From contig CACYKR010000010.1 in NCBI GenBank assembly GCA_902774995.1, forward strand, positions 1-64,000: DNA of 64,000 nt, in the 5' to 3' direction. The position numbers were made by a program, and so were the translations under genes. Under the pieces are notes generated by a model. The model saw nothing but the letters and a program-made list of their open reading frames with translations. It made no database searches and was not told the DNA's origin. Source of the DNA: an uncultured Bacteroidales bacterium. GTDB lineage: Bacteria; Bacteroidota; Bacteroidia; Bacteroidales; Paludibacteraceae. Position 1 is the stretch's first letter; every line of letters starts with the position of its first letter. Positions 9,278 to 18,683 of this stretch are shown here, piece after piece.

Positions 9278-9992
9278 CTCTTCTGAATTCTGCCAGGACG
9301 ATGGCGGTAGCAATCGACACATTCAGGCTCTCGGATGTCTCTGTGCCCTTGGGATAAGAGGGGATACGGATAGGGTGCGTGACAAATTTCCGCACCTCCT
9401 CGGAGATACCGTTTCCTTCGTTTCCCATAATGATTACTGCGTGACCGGCTTCGGACTGTAAGACTTCATACATATCTTTCCCGTCCAGCAATGTGCCGTA
9501 GAGGGGGCATTGCTGCGTCGCAAGCCACTCGGGCAGGTTCGCATAATGCACACGCACGCGTACAAGCGCCCCCATGGTAGCCTGAACGACCTTGGGGTTA
9601 TAGCAATCGGCGGTGTCGCGGGAACAGACAATATCGTGTACCCCGAACCAGTCACAGGTACGGATAATCGTGCCTAAGTTTCCGGGGTTCTGCACCCCGT
9701 CGAGCACCAGCAAAATCTCTCTCCCCGCCCTCTCCTCAAGAGAGGGAGCTAAAGGAAGGACGGGTTTGCGGAAGACGGCAATAGTGCCTTGTGGCGTTTT
9801 GAGGCCGCTCATCTGCTCTATCTCCGCCCGCGTAGCATTCTCGCCCTCACGGTAGAGATAGAGCAGTTCAAAGCCTTTCTGCAACTCTTCCACGCATTTG
9901 TCCCCTTCGGCTACAAAGAGCCCGAGTTCGTCGCGGAATTTCTTCTGTTGCAGAGAGCGCACCTGTTTTATTTGCGCTTTACTAATGCTCAA
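9267..9992 (-). CDS. TrmH-family (SPOUT) RNA methyltransferase
   Basis: This 241-residue 2'-O-ribose methyltransferase uses the knotted SPOUT fold. The three SPOUT motifs are visible: NPGNLGTIIRTCDWFG, IIMGNEGNGIS and the C-terminal SESLNVSIATAIVLAEF. The substrate (tRNA or 23S rRNA) is not predictable. The start is a TTG at 9992, at the edge of a tandem A/T array, giving MSISKAQIKQVRSL, which matches the usual N-terminus. Between the N-terminal domain and the SPOUT domain the segment APSLEERAGR is encoded by a GC-rich palindromic repeat. It overlaps the Omp85 gene by 11 nt. Confidence 0.9.
   Translation of the reverse strand: MSISKAQIKQVRSLQQKKFRDELGLFVAEGDKCVEELQKGFELLYLYREGENATRAEIEQMSGLKTPQGTIAVFRKPVLPLAPSLEERAGREILLVLDGVQNPGNLGTIIRTCDWFGVHDIVCSRDTADCYNPKVVQATMGALVRVRVHYANLPEWLATQQCPLYGTLLDGKDMYEVLQSEAGHAVIIMGNEGNGISEEVRKFVTHPIRIPSYPKGTETSESLNVSIATAIVLAEFRRGEK
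9719..9757. repeat. GC-rich palindromic repeat in frame inside the TrmH-family gene
   Basis: CCCTCTC (9728-9734) and GAGAGGG (9740-9746) form a perfect 7-bp hairpin with loop CTCAA, flanked by further C-rich/G-rich sequence. A very similar element lies in frame in the outer-membrane receptor at 34171-34200, and the dnaK terminator has related words. Confidence 0.75.
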
Positions 9993-9994
9993 TT

Positions 9995-10023
9995 TTGAAT
10001 TTTTAATTTTTAATTTTTAATTC
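9995..10023. repeat. Octamer array (TAATTTTT) between trmH and thrS
   Basis: About three and a half copies of an 8-nt T-rich unit fill the 29-nt gap between the TTG start of the methyltransferase gene and the TGA stop of thrS. Confidence 0.75.
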
Positions 10024-11965
10024 AATACGCGTTCATCTGCGCTTTAACCGTCTCGTTGATGAAATCGGCGAACTCCTGAATGGTCATGGAGCCCTTCTCC
10101 TCTGCGCCTTGCTGGCGGACGGAGACAAGACCCTGCTCCGCCTCTTTCTCACCGACGATAAGCATGTACGGAATACGTTTCAGTTCGTTGTCGCGGATCT
10201 TACGGCCCAGTTTCTCGTTGCGGTCATCTACGATAACGCGGACGTCCTGAGCCTCCAGCATCTCTTTCACTTTCCATGCGTACTCGTTGCTCTTCTCGGA
10301 GATCGGCAGTACCACCGCCTGGTCCGGCGTCAGCCAGAGCGGGAACTTGCCCGCCGTATGCTCGATGAGGACGGCTACGAAACGCTCCATGGAGCCGAAC
10401 GGCGCACGGTGGATCATGACGGGACGGTGTTTCTGGTTGTCTTCGCCCGTGTATTCCAGTTCAAAGCGCTCCGGCAGGTTGTAGTCCACTTGGATGGTAC
10501 CGAGTTGCCAACGACGACCGAGGGCATCCTTTACCATGAAGTCGAGTTTCGGACCATAGAAAGCCGCTTCGCCGGTCTCTTCGCGAGCGGGGAGGTTCAT
10601 TTCTTTGCAAGCCTCGCGGATAGCGTTCTCTGCGTGCTCCCATATCTCGTCAGAACCCACGTATTTCTCGTGGTTGTTCGGGTCACGGAGGGATATCTGC
10701 GCCTCGTAGTTCTCGAAGTTAAGCGCCTTGAAGATGATATTGATGATCTCCATGACGCGGATAAACTCTTGTTTCACCTGGTCCTGACGGCAGAAGATAT
10801 GGGCATCGTCCTGCGTGAACGAACGCACGCGGGTCAAGCCGTGCAGCTCGCCGCTCTGCTCGTAGCGATAGACCGTACCGAACTCCGCGCAGCGGAAGGG
10901 CAGATCCTTGTAGCTCTTCGGGCTGTTCTTGTATATCGCGCAGTGGTGCGGGCAGTTCATCGGCTTAAGCATATATACCTCGCCTTCCTCCGGCGTGGTG
11001 ATAGGCTGGAAGGAGTCCTTGCCGTAGTGGTCCCAGTGACCGGAAGTCATATACAGCTGCTTGGAACCGATATGCGGAGTGATGACCTGCTGGTAACCGT
11101 AGCGCTTCTGGATTTTCTTCAGGAAATCCTCCAGACGCAGACGCAACGCCGTGCCTTTCGGCAGCCAGATAGGCAGACCTTTGCCTACCATGTCGGAGAA
11201 CATGAACAGCTCTAATTCCTTGCCTATCTTACGGTGGTCACGTTTCTTCGCCTCTTCGAGCAGTGCCAGATACTCGTCCAGCATTGCTTTCTTCGGGAAG
11301 GAGATACCGTAGATACGGGTCATCATAGGCCGTTTCTCATCGCCGCGCCAGTAAGCCGCGGAGCAACTCAGCACTTTGACTGCCTTGATCGGCTCGGTGC
11401 TCAGGAGGTGCGGACCCTTGCAAAGGTCGGTAAACGCACCCTGCGTATAGGTGCTGATATGGCCGTCCTCCAGCTCGCTGATCAGTTCGCATTTGTACGT
11501 CTGACCTTTGTCGCCGAACGCCTTCAGCGCATCGGCTTTGGAGATTGACTTCTTGACCAGTTGCTCTTTCTTCGCGCGCAACTCCATCATTTTTGCCTCG
11601 ATAGCCGGGAAGTCGGTATCTTTGATAACCACGCCCTCGGGCGGCATCACGTCGTAATAGAACCCGTTCTCGATAGCGGGACCTATACCGAACTGGATAC
11701 CCGGATACAACTCCTGCAGCGCTTCCGCCATAAGGTGGCTGGAGGTGTGCCAGAAAGCATGCTTCGCTTCCTCGTCCTCCCATTTGTGCAACTTGATAGC
11801 CGCATCCTCGGTAATGGGGGTATTCAATTCTACAATCTTCTCATTGATACTTGCGCACAGAATATCCTGCGCCAGACGTGTGCTGATCGACTCAGCTACC
11901 TGCAGCGGCGTCACGCCGCTCTCATACTCACGGACGCCTCCGTCCGGAAAAGTAATTTTAATCAT
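10022..11965 (-). CDS. thrS: Threonyl-tRNA synthetase
   Basis: ThrRS charges tRNA-Thr and edits mis-charged serine. The start chosen, MIKITFPDG at 11965, matches the normal N-terminus; an in-frame ATG ten codons upstream is less likely. The 647-residue protein has an N-terminal TGS domain, an editing domain with HTSSHL and the class II catalytic core ([36 protein letters not shown] region), then a C-terminal anticodon-binding domain. Its promoter at about 12005-12035 is divergent from that of the endonuclease gene. Confidence 0.97.
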   Translation of the reverse strand: MIKITFPDGGVREYESGVTPLQVAESISTRLAQDILCASINEKIVELNTPITEDAAIKLHKWEDEEAKHAFWHTSSHLMAEALQELYPGIQFGIGPAIENGFYYDVMPPEGVVIKDTDFPAIEAKMMELRAKKEQLVKKSISKADALKAFGDKGQTYKCELISELEDGHISTYTQGAFTDLCKGPHLLSTEPIKAVKVLSCSAAYWRGDEKRPMMTRIYGISFPKKAMLDEYLALLEEAKKRDHRKIGKELELFMFSDMVGKGLPIWLPKGTALRLRLEDFLKKIQKRYGYQQVITPHIGSKQLYMTSGHWDHYGKDSFQPITTPEEGEVYMLKPMNCPHHCAIYKNSPKSYKDLPFRCAEFGTVYRYEQSGELHGLTRVRSFTQDDAHIFCRQDQVKQEFIRVMEIINIIFKALNFENYEAQISLRDPNNHEKYVGSDEIWEHAENAIREACKEMNLPAREETGEAAFYGPKLDFMVKDALGRRWQLGTIQVDYNLPERFELEYTGEDNQKHRPVMIHRAPFGSMERFVAVLIEHTAGKFPLWLTPDQAVVLPISEKSNEYAWKVKEMLEAQDVRVIVDDRNEKLGRKIRDNELKRIPYMLIVGEKEAEQGLVSVRQQGAEEKGSMTIQEFADFINETVKAQMNAY

Positions 11966-12004
11966 AATATGGTGTATTTTGTGATATTCTTTCAAAAACG
12001 GCTA

Positions 12005-12052
12005 CAAAATTACTAAAAAATTTTGATATGTGCAAATTTTATTGTACCTTTG
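12005..12052. promoter_or_regulatory. Divergent promoters of thrS and the endonuclease gene
   Basis: Minus strand: CAAAATTA (12005-12012, a reversed TAATTTTG) and GCAA (12032-12035). Plus strand: TTTG (12022-12025) and TACCTTTG (12045-12052). The two sets interlock, so the two genes probably compete for polymerase. Confidence 0.7.
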
Positions 12053-12090
12053 CAGGAAAATTCAGATATTACCGCTAAAAAAGACTTATC

Positions 12091-13290
12091 ATGAAAAAGA
12101 TTTTCCTATTGGGTACGATGCTTGCGGCGATGACGGCAGCGAGCGCAAAAGTGGATATGCAAGCGCATATGGGTACGAGCGAAGCGCAAGAGGCCTACAG
12201 CACGTATCAAGCCAAGCAAAAGGCTTATTACTCCGGCAACTATAGTTACGACGAGTTACGCAAACTGAGCGGCAACGACCTTTTCGGTGCCCTGAACACC
12301 CTTATGGGCAACACCAGCCGGATAGGCGACAGCCGTTTAAGTTACAACTCGCTCCGCTACGCGTACGTAGATGTGGACAAGGACCTGAACAAATCCGGAT
12401 ATATCATCGGTTATTACGACGGAGCGTCTTTTTCCGCCACTTGGGACAGCGGCAAAACATGGAACCGCGAGCATACATGGCCGCAGTCCAAAGGGGCGAA
12501 CAGCTCCACCCCGATGGGGCATGATATGCAGTCCGTACGTCCGGCACGGGTTGAGCAGAACAGCGACCGCGGCAATACCGCCTACGGCGAGAGCAGGGCA
12601 TATTACGACCCGGACGAGGTGAGCATCAACAACACCTATTACAACCCCGCCAACTTGGGTTCGTACCGCGGAGACGCCGCACGCGTGATCCTCTACGATT
12701 ATGTGGTCTATGGCGAAGCGGGAGGACATAAGAACTCCCTCTACAACGGCGAGGCACAGCTCCTGTCCAAATTAGGCGGCAGCGGTGTCTTCGAGTCCAT
12801 CCCGGTCCTGCTCAAATGGCATATGAACGACCCGGTATCGCTCACCGAAATGGTGCGTAACGACGGAGGCCAGAACTACCAGGGCAACCGCAATCCGTTC
12901 ATCGACTATCCGGAGATGGCGATAGAGATGCTGCAGAACGTCTCGGGCGTCACCACCTATACCGTTACCGCCACCGGCGCACCGCTTTGGCCTGCCTACC
13001 GGCTGACACTCAAGAGCGGTTTCATCGCCTATCTAGGCACCAAAGACAGCCGCCCGGAGTATGTCACCGTCACCGGAGCCTCGTATTCGTATAACAAAGA
13101 GAACGGCAGGCTCACCCTCACGAATGTCACCGGCAAGGTATCTATCTCGTCCCCGTGGGAAGAAGAGGAGGTGACGGCGCTGGAGTTCGCGCCGGTGGAG
13201 CGTCATTCCTATAAAACAATCCGCCACGGACAGGTGGTGATTGTCCGTGACGGAAAGATTTTCAACGTCTTGGGTCAGATGATCCAATAA
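12091..13290 (+). CDS. Secreted endonuclease I family nuclease with C-terminal signal
   Basis: This 399-residue secreted DNase/RNase has a signal peptide (about residues 1-19) and the endonuclease I active-site block NREHTWPQS (126-134), then DMQSVRPARVEQNSDRGN (about 145-162). The last 40 residues form a short C-terminal module ending HGQVVIVRDGKIFNVLGQMI, which resembles the end of the FN3 protein at 20719-22713 and looks like a type IX-style sorting signal. A role in scavenging extracellular DNA is inferred. It stands alone with its own promoter. Confidence 0.88.
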   Translation: MKKIFLLGTMLAAMTAASAKVDMQAHMGTSEAQEAYSTYQAKQKAYYSGNYSYDELRKLSGNDLFGALNTLMGNTSRIGDSRLSYNSLRYAYVDVDKDLNKSGYIIGYYDGASFSATWDSGKTWNREHTWPQSKGANSSTPMGHDMQSVRPARVEQNSDRGNTAYGESRAYYDPDEVSINNTYYNPANLGSYRGDAARVILYDYVVYGEAGGHKNSLYNGEAQLLSKLGGSGVFESIPVLLKWHMNDPVSLTEMVRNDGGQNYQGNRNPFIDYPEMAIEMLQNVSGVTTYTVTATGAPLWPAYRLTLKSGFIAYLGTKDSRPEYVTVTGASYSYNKENGRLTLTNVTGKVSISSPWEEEEVTALEFAPVERHSYKTIRHGQVVIVRDGKIFNVLGQMIQ

Positions 13291-13303
13291 GATTCATCCT
13301 CTC

Positions 13304-13359
13304 CTTTGTACTTTGTACATCGTCCCTTTGTACGTTGTACATCGTCCCTTTGTACATTT
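13304..13359. repeat. Array of TACTTTG/CCCTTTG words between convergent genes
   Basis: TTTGTAC and ATCGTCCC words alternate in about two and a half 20-nt units, between the end of the endonuclease gene and the stop codon of the DUF4301 gene. The stop codon lies in the last unit. Confidence 0.8.
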
Positions 13360-14719
13360 ATTGGTGCTGCTCGCGGAGCAGGTCGTTCACCGTCTTTACG
13401 GGGTTGAAGGTGCTTACCGGCACTTCCACGAAGATGGTGTTCCAGCGGCTCATAGCGCCGTTCCAGAGACCCGGCAGCTCCAGAGCCAGCAGTTCCTTGC
13501 CGTCCTTCGACTTGTTGGAGATAAAGCCTGTCTGCGGATCTACGTAGTCCGGCAGGTTGAACGGTTTCCCCTCGTAATCCTTGATAGCGCATACCAGATC
13601 CACCGGATTGAAGTGGGTCGATTGGGCCATCAGTTCGGGGTCGCTTATCTGGGTGGACTCGAGTATCTGGCAGCTGATTGAGCCGTCCGCCTCGCGTACC
13701 AGGAACGGTCCGCCGCCGGGTTCGCCGGTGTTCTTCACCACGCCGCATACGCGGATAGGACGGTTCAGCCGGGCGCGCTCCTCGTCGCTCAGGTCCGGGT
13801 TCTGCAATGCTTCAAAGACACGTTTCTGCTCGGTGACAAGTACACCCGCAAGGATCTGTTTGTAACGGACGGTGTCTTTCTTGAGCCGGTCGGGCACCAC
13901 ATTGTCGATATTCTTGATGAACACGATATCCGCGTCCTGTTGGTTGAGGTTCTCGATGAGCGCTCCGTGTCCGCCCGGACGGAAAAGCAGTTTGCCGTCC
14001 TTCGTGCGGAACGGCGTACCATCCGGATTAGCCGCCAGCGTGTCGGTACTCGGCAGCTGCTCGGAGAAGGTAACGTCGTATTTCACGCCGTATTTGTCTT
14101 CGAATTTCTTGAGGTTGTCAGCTATGTGCTGGCGGAAAAGCGGCAGGTGGTCATGGCTTACCGTAAAATGCAGATAGACAACCGGTTTCTTGCCATTCTC
14201 GGCAGGCTCGGCGCAATAGAGCGCTCCCTCTACCAAATGCTCCAGCGCAGGCGTACGTGCGCCGTCACGGTATTTATGGAAGAGGAGCAGACCTTTCGGC
14301 AGCTCGCCGTAGTGCATATCCTGCAGCAGGTAACGCACCGCCTCCTGTCCCTCCTTGCCGCTCAGCTGCGGGCCGAAAGCGAAGCAGTCTTTATGTGCCA
14401 GGAAATCCTGGATAAACGGAGTCTCAATACCGTCCTCCAGATACTGGAAAAGGTTCTTGAACATACGGCTGGCAGCACCCGAAGCCGGTACGAATTTGAG
14501 AATCTTGTGTCCTTCCTTGAGGTATTGCTGCCAGGCAGCGATGTACTCCTCCTGCTCCGCGCGTTTGGGAGCCAGGATACCATTCTTGGTCGAAGCCGGA
14601 GCTACGATGTCCAACTGCGGAAAACCGTTACGGAAACACTCCAGCTGCGCTTCCGCTTTCTCTACCGAGATACCCCGTGCCTGCAACTGCTCGAGGTCTT
14701 GTGCATTGAATTCATTCAT
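13358..14719 (-). CDS. DUF4301 family protein
   Basis: The 453-residue protein matches a Bacteroidota family of unknown function, with the recognisable N-terminal block KFVPASGAASRMFKNLF (about residue 76) and later LPKGLLLFHKY. The ASGAASRM sequence resembles the phosphate loop of nucleotidyltransferase-like proteins, but no reaction is established. It has no signal peptide, so it is cytoplasmic. It follows the M16 protease gene by 15 nt on the same strand and is probably cotranscribed with it. Confidence 0.85.
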   Translation of the reverse strand: MNEFNAQDLEQLQARGISVEKAEAQLECFRNGFPQLDIVAPASTKNGILAPKRAEQEEYIAAWQQYLKEGHKILKFVPASGAASRMFKNLFQYLEDGIETPFIQDFLAHKDCFAFGPQLSGKEGQEAVRYLLQDMHYGELPKGLLLFHKYRDGARTPALEHLVEGALYCAEPAENGKKPVVYLHFTVSHDHLPLFRQHIADNLKKFEDKYGVKYDVTFSEQLPSTDTLAANPDGTPFRTKDGKLLFRPGGHGALIENLNQQDADIVFIKNIDNVVPDRLKKDTVRYKQILAGVLVTEQKRVFEALQNPDLSDEERARLNRPIRVCGVVKNTGEPGGGPFLVREADGSISCQILESTQISDPELMAQSTHFNPVDLVCAIKDYEGKPFNLPDYVDPQTGFISNKSKDGKELLALELPGLWNGAMSRWNTIFVEVPVSTFNPVKTVNDLLREQHQ

Positions 14720-14734
14720 GGTTGATAGTATCAG

Positions 14735-17641
14735 TTAGTAAACAAAAATATCTTTGAGTTTGAGGTTCCTAACCTCACCCAGGCTCTTGAGATAGTCCAT
14801 ATCCAGCTCTTTCGGGTCGCCCAGAACCATGTAGCGGTAGGTCTTGTCGGCCATGTGCGCTTTCTGGAAGGCTACTATATCGTCCATCGTGAGGTGCTGC
14901 ACCTGTTCATAGACCTGCTCGTAGAGGTCGCTCTTCCATCCCAAACGGGTGTATCGCACATAAGCGTCAATGGGCTGCGAGCGGACATAACGCGTTTGTC
15001 CCAACTTATGGAGGGCAGAAGCCTTGGCGTTCTCAAACGCCGCTTCCGATTGCGGCATATGGTCGCATATCTCCGTCAGAGTCTCGATACACTCTTTGAG
15101 TTTGTCGTTCTGGGTCAGCACGCCCTTGAAGATATAGTTCGCCTCGCCTTGGTAGTCCGCCGTTCTGTAGTCCGCCCACGCGGTGTAGCACAGGGCGCGC
15201 GACTCACGCATCTCTTGGAACACGATACCGCCCATCGAGCCGGCGAAATACTCGTTGAAGAGGTACGCCGCAGCCAGATCCTTCGGGTCGTACAGCTCTC
15301 CCCAGTTGGCGTACGCGGCGATGAAGACGTTATTCGCCTTGTACGGTGCTACAAGCACCTCGGCTTTGTCCACCGGCAGGCGCTGGGCACGCGGCAAGTC
15401 CTTGCGAAGCGAGGCATCGGCTTTCGCCATGATCTGCGACGAAGCCAGCATCCGTTTCACCTCCTCCTCGCTCAGCGGGCCGTAGTATTCCACCCGCCGG
15501 ATGACCGGCAGCACGGCTCTGAGGCGTGTCAGCAACTCCGGTGCCGACAGTTTCTTCATCTGTTTCGGGGTCAGGATACGGCGGTGAGCGGCCTCGGCAC
15601 CGTAGATACCGTAGGCACTGAGTTTGGAGAAACACTCCCGCTGGTCGTTCTTGGCATCGGCGTGCTCTTTCTTCTCATCCCGGATAATCTCCTGGAGCAC
15701 CGCCTTGTCGGGTTTCGCACTCAGCACGTGCTCCTCCATGAGCCGCAGTGCCTCGGGCATCGACTCGTTCAGACCGTGCAGGTAGAAATAGGTGTTGTTC
15801 TGTCCCACTACCGTCACTGCCTCCGCCGCCTGGGTATAAAGCGCCTGCTGGTAAGCGGCGGTGGAGAGCGTAGCGGTACCGAGATAGCCCAGAAGCTCTG
15901 CGGCGAACTCCAGCTTCGGATCCTGCGTAGCTCCCTGTTGCGCGACAAACGTCAGGTCGGTCAGTTCGTTCTCCGTATTCCGGCAATAGAGCAGCTCCAC
16001 GCCGTTCGGGAGCACCGTCCGGCTCAGGTCTTTCTCAAAATCCAGGAACTGCGGTCGGGGACGTTCGGTCTCGATAGCCATGACGCTCTCGTAGAAAGAA
16101 GAGTTCTTCCCGCGGTTCATCTCGATAGGCGTGATAGCCGGTTTCTCCATCTTAGGCGGGTTGGCGTCCTCGTGGTGCTGCTTGAAGACACAGGCGTAAC
16201 TGTCGGTGAAGTATTTATTGGCTACGCGGACAATATCGTCTTTGGTAATCTGCTCCTTGCGCTCCATGTCACGAACGATCTCCTCGTACGGTATCTGATA
16301 GACATGAGCGGAGATGAATTTCTCCACACGGGCGTCGTTGTCCTGCAAGGCCAGCAGCTCGTTGCGCTTGGCGTTGCGGAGGATAGCTGCCAGCAGATCG
16401 GCGGAGAAATCGCCTTTCTTGAGTTTCTCTATCTCCGCCAAGAGGATAGCACGCACCTGCTCCGGGGTCTGTTTCTGTTTGGGCGAGCCGTAGAGGAAAT
16501 AGGTGGTGTAATCGCCTTCCGGCAAGGCAAAAGCGCCGGAAGCGAGCAGCGTCTGGCGTTGGTCTATATCCAGATCGAACAGACCGCACTTGCCGTTCTT
16601 GAGCACCGCGTCCAGCACCTCGATGACCGGATAATCCTCGTCCGTCACCGCCGGCATCTTCCATGCCAGCCACACCTCCGGTGCCTCGTTGCCATAGACG
16701 ACGGTGTCCTTGTGCGTCTTGAGCGACGGCTGGTCGTAATGCACCGGCTTCGGTGTCTCTTTGGGGTCCCACGTGCCGAAATACGTATCTATGACTTCTA
16801 TCGCTTCGTCGTACTCGAAATCGCCGGCGAGACAGAGGGCTACGTTGTTCGGGCGGTAGTACGTGTCGTAGAAAGCGCGTATGTTCTTGATACTCGGGTT
16901 CTTGAGATGCTCCTGGGTGCCGAGAACCGTGTGCTGGCGGTACGGGACAGCAGGGAAGAGCGTCTGGTCGATAGCCAGCCACACCTTGCGGAAGTCCATG
17001 GTGGCGTTCATGTTAAACTCCTCATACACCGCCTCTAATTCCGTGTGGAAACCGCGGATGACGAGGTTCTGGAACCGGTCGGCTTCAATGATAGCCCACC
17101 GCCCCAACTCCGTGGAAGGAATTACCTCGTGGTAACAGGTCATGGAGGTGGAGGTATAGGCATTCACGCCCGTAGCGCCGATGCCGGACATCAGTTTGTC
17201 AAACTCATTGGCGATAGCGATCTTCGATCCCTCGTAAGAGAACGAGTCGATCTGATGGTAGATAGCCTTGCGCTGTTCGGGGTCGGTGGTGTGACCATAG
17301 AGTTCGTAGAGCGAGTCGATGGCAAGGAGGTTCGGCAACTCTTTCCCGTAGTCCGTCGTGCCGTACCGCTGCGTACCTTTGAACATGATATGCTCCAAAT
17401 AATGCGCCAGCCCGGTGGACTCCAGCGGGTCGTTGGCGGCACCGGCACGCACTGCGATGAGAGTCTGGATCTCCGGCTTGGCTGTGTTACGGCTCATATA
17501 TACCGTCAAACCGTTCTCCAACGTGTATATACGCGCCTGAAGAGGGTCGCCGTCCACTGTACGGTACGTATATTCCTTCGCCTCCACGGAGGAGATACAA
17601 ACGGCTATAACCGCCGCTACAAAAAAGATATATTTCCGCAT
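14735..17641 (-). CDS. M16 family zinc metallopeptidase, double-domain, periplasmic
   Basis: This 968-residue pitrilysin-like protease has a signal peptide (about 1-21), so it acts in the periplasm or envelope. The inverted zinc motif HYLEH is at H80-H84, and the third ligand is expected in ELEAVYEEFN about 75 residues on. The second half repeats the fold without the zinc motif, as usual for single-chain M16 enzymes. Such proteins degrade small peptides. It has its own promoter and precedes the DUF4301 gene. Confidence 0.93.
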   Translation of the reverse strand: MRKYIFFVAAVIAVCISSVEAKEYTYRTVDGDPLQARIYTLENGLTVYMSRNTAKPEIQTLIAVRAGAANDPLESTGLAHYLEHIMFKGTQRYGTTDYGKELPNLLAIDSLYELYGHTTDPEQRKAIYHQIDSFSYEGSKIAIANEFDKLMSGIGATGVNAYTSTSMTCYHEVIPSTELGRWAIIEADRFQNLVIRGFHTELEAVYEEFNMNATMDFRKVWLAIDQTLFPAVPYRQHTVLGTQEHLKNPSIKNIRAFYDTYYRPNNVALCLAGDFEYDEAIEVIDTYFGTWDPKETPKPVHYDQPSLKTHKDTVVYGNEAPEVWLAWKMPAVTDEDYPVIEVLDAVLKNGKCGLFDLDIDQRQTLLASGAFALPEGDYTTYFLYGSPKQKQTPEQVRAILLAEIEKLKKGDFSADLLAAILRNAKRNELLALQDNDARVEKFISAHVYQIPYEEIVRDMERKEQITKDDIVRVANKYFTDSYACVFKQHHEDANPPKMEKPAITPIEMNRGKNSSFYESVMAIETERPRPQFLDFEKDLSRTVLPNGVELLYCRNTENELTDLTFVAQQGATQDPKLEFAAELLGYLGTATLSTAAYQQALYTQAAEAVTVVGQNNTYFYLHGLNESMPEALRLMEEHVLSAKPDKAVLQEIIRDEKKEHADAKNDQRECFSKLSAYGIYGAEAAHRRILTPKQMKKLSAPELLTRLRAVLPVIRRVEYYGPLSEEEVKRMLASSQIMAKADASLRKDLPRAQRLPVDKAEVLVAPYKANNVFIAAYANWGELYDPKDLAAAYLFNEYFAGSMGGIVFQEMRESRALCYTAWADYRTADYQGEANYIFKGVLTQNDKLKECIETLTEICDHMPQSEAAFENAKASALHKLGQTRYVRSQPIDAYVRYTRLGWKSDLYEQVYEQVQHLTMDDIVAFQKAHMADKTYRYMVLGDPKELDMDYLKSLGEVRNLKLKDIFVY

Positions 17642-17707
17642 ATGCTGCCTGTAATGTTTAAAATAGGTATGGTTCGCTCATTTTTGCCCGACTTTGCAAC
17701 TTTGCTA

Positions 17708-17738
17708 CAAAGGTACTGCTTTTTTTTGACATATGCAA
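17708..17738 (-). promoter_or_regulatory. Promoter of the M16 peptidase gene
   Basis: On the minus strand TTGC (17735-17738) and TACCTTTG (17708-17715) give a full consensus promoter about 65 nt upstream of the start codon. Confidence 0.75.
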
Positions 17739-17824
17739 GAGGAAGGGTCATTTTCTTCAATTTATCGGGTTTAGCGTGTATGCAAACGCCTTGATACACA
17801 ATAGATTATAAGATAGCTATCGGA

Positions 17825-17868
17825 GGCAAGTCGGAGTCATATCGGAGTCATATCGGAGTCAAATGCTG
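17825..17868. repeat. 11-nt tandem array (GTCATATCGGA)
   Basis: Four consecutive 11-nt units, GGCAAGTCGGA, GTCATATCGGA twice and GTCAAATGCTG, lie in the 359-nt gap between the M16 gene and the membrane protein gene. The gap also holds the M16 promoter and a terminator; no gene was seen in it. Confidence 0.85.
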
Positions 17869-17933
17869 TAAAAGACCTGCACGCTCCACTCCAAAAAGTT
17901 GCCGATTATTAAGATTCGGGCGTTATGAAAAGG

Positions 17934-17960
17934 GGGTGTGCCAATCGTTTTGACACACCC
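17934..17960 (-). terminator. Terminator of the 18001-18645 membrane protein gene
   Basis: GGGTGTGCCAA (17934-17944) pairs with TTGACACACCC (17950-17960) with one mismatch. On the minus strand the hairpin is followed by a short run of T. Confidence 0.6.
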
Positions 17961-18000
17961 TCTTGTCGATTCTAAAAAGCGGAGCGGTCAGAAGATGCTG

Positions 18001-18645
18001 TTACTCAGCAGGAGCAGGGGCAGGCTCGCCGACAAACTCGCCGGAGGTGAGCTGTTTGTAGATAGATGCCTCTACGCCCATGATAGCCGGAACGGCGAAC
18101 ACAACCAGCACCACTACAAGGAAGTTGCCGATAGCCTCCAGCCAGGAGATCTCTCCGATACCGAAGATAGCCTGAACAAGAGCTACAGCTACCTCCAAAC
18201 ACAATACCACCAGCAGCTCCGCGCCGAAGATACGCCATTTGTTACCGTAAGTAAGGCGGTTGGACTCATGCAAAGCATCCATGGCATTCATCTCCTTGTC
18301 CACGAAGAGGACAGCCGCAAACGACCATGCTACCGAAATAACGATTCCCGGAATGATGCCGAAGAAGAAACCTACCATGACAGCGCCGAACATAAGCGCC
18401 GAGAGGATAAAGAACTCACCCATATTCTTGCGGTACTTGCCGTCAAAGATAAAGAGCGGGTTCATCACATTGCCCTTAGCCATCTGCGCAGGCAGCGAAG
18501 CCATGGCTATCGTAGTGCCGACGTTCAGATAGGGAATCCAGATAGTCACCAGATACAGAAACGCCGCCAGAACGAGGCTCAGATAATTGACTAACGCGAG
18601 ACCAAGACCGTCCTTGATTGTCGCAATGATGTTCAGTTTTTTCAT
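18001..18645 (-). CDS. Integral membrane protein of unknown function
   Basis: The 214-residue protein starts at the ATG at 18645 (MKKLNIIATIKDG); a TTG two codons upstream is less likely. It has about five or six hydrophobic segments, with an N-terminal amphipathic stretch, paired helices around residues 20-50 and 75-120, and two near 150-195, and ends with a Pro/Ala/Glu-rich tail. It resembles unannotated Bacteroidales inner-membrane proteins; no catalytic motif was seen. A terminator follows it. The lipoprotein gene upstream on the same strand may be cotranscribed. Confidence 0.75.
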   Translation of the reverse strand: MKKLNIIATIKDGLGLALVNYLSLVLAAFLYLVTIWIPYLNVGTTIAMASLPAQMAKGNVMNPLFIFDGKYRKNMGEFFILSALMFGAVMVGFFFGIIPGIVISVAWSFAAVLFVDKEMNAMDALHESNRLTYGNKWRIFGAELLVVLCLEVAVALVQAIFGIGEISWLEAIGNFLVVVLVVFAVPAIMGVEASIYKQLTSGEFVGEPAPAPAE

Positions 18646-18683
18646 ACTCAATGATATTTAGGGTTGATTAGTTGATTGGCTGA

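Noticed and set aside
14855..17038. A 727-codon frame opposite the M16 peptidase gene
   Set aside because: Its product has no coherent domain, and it mirrors a well-supported protease gene. High GC at third positions explains the open frame.
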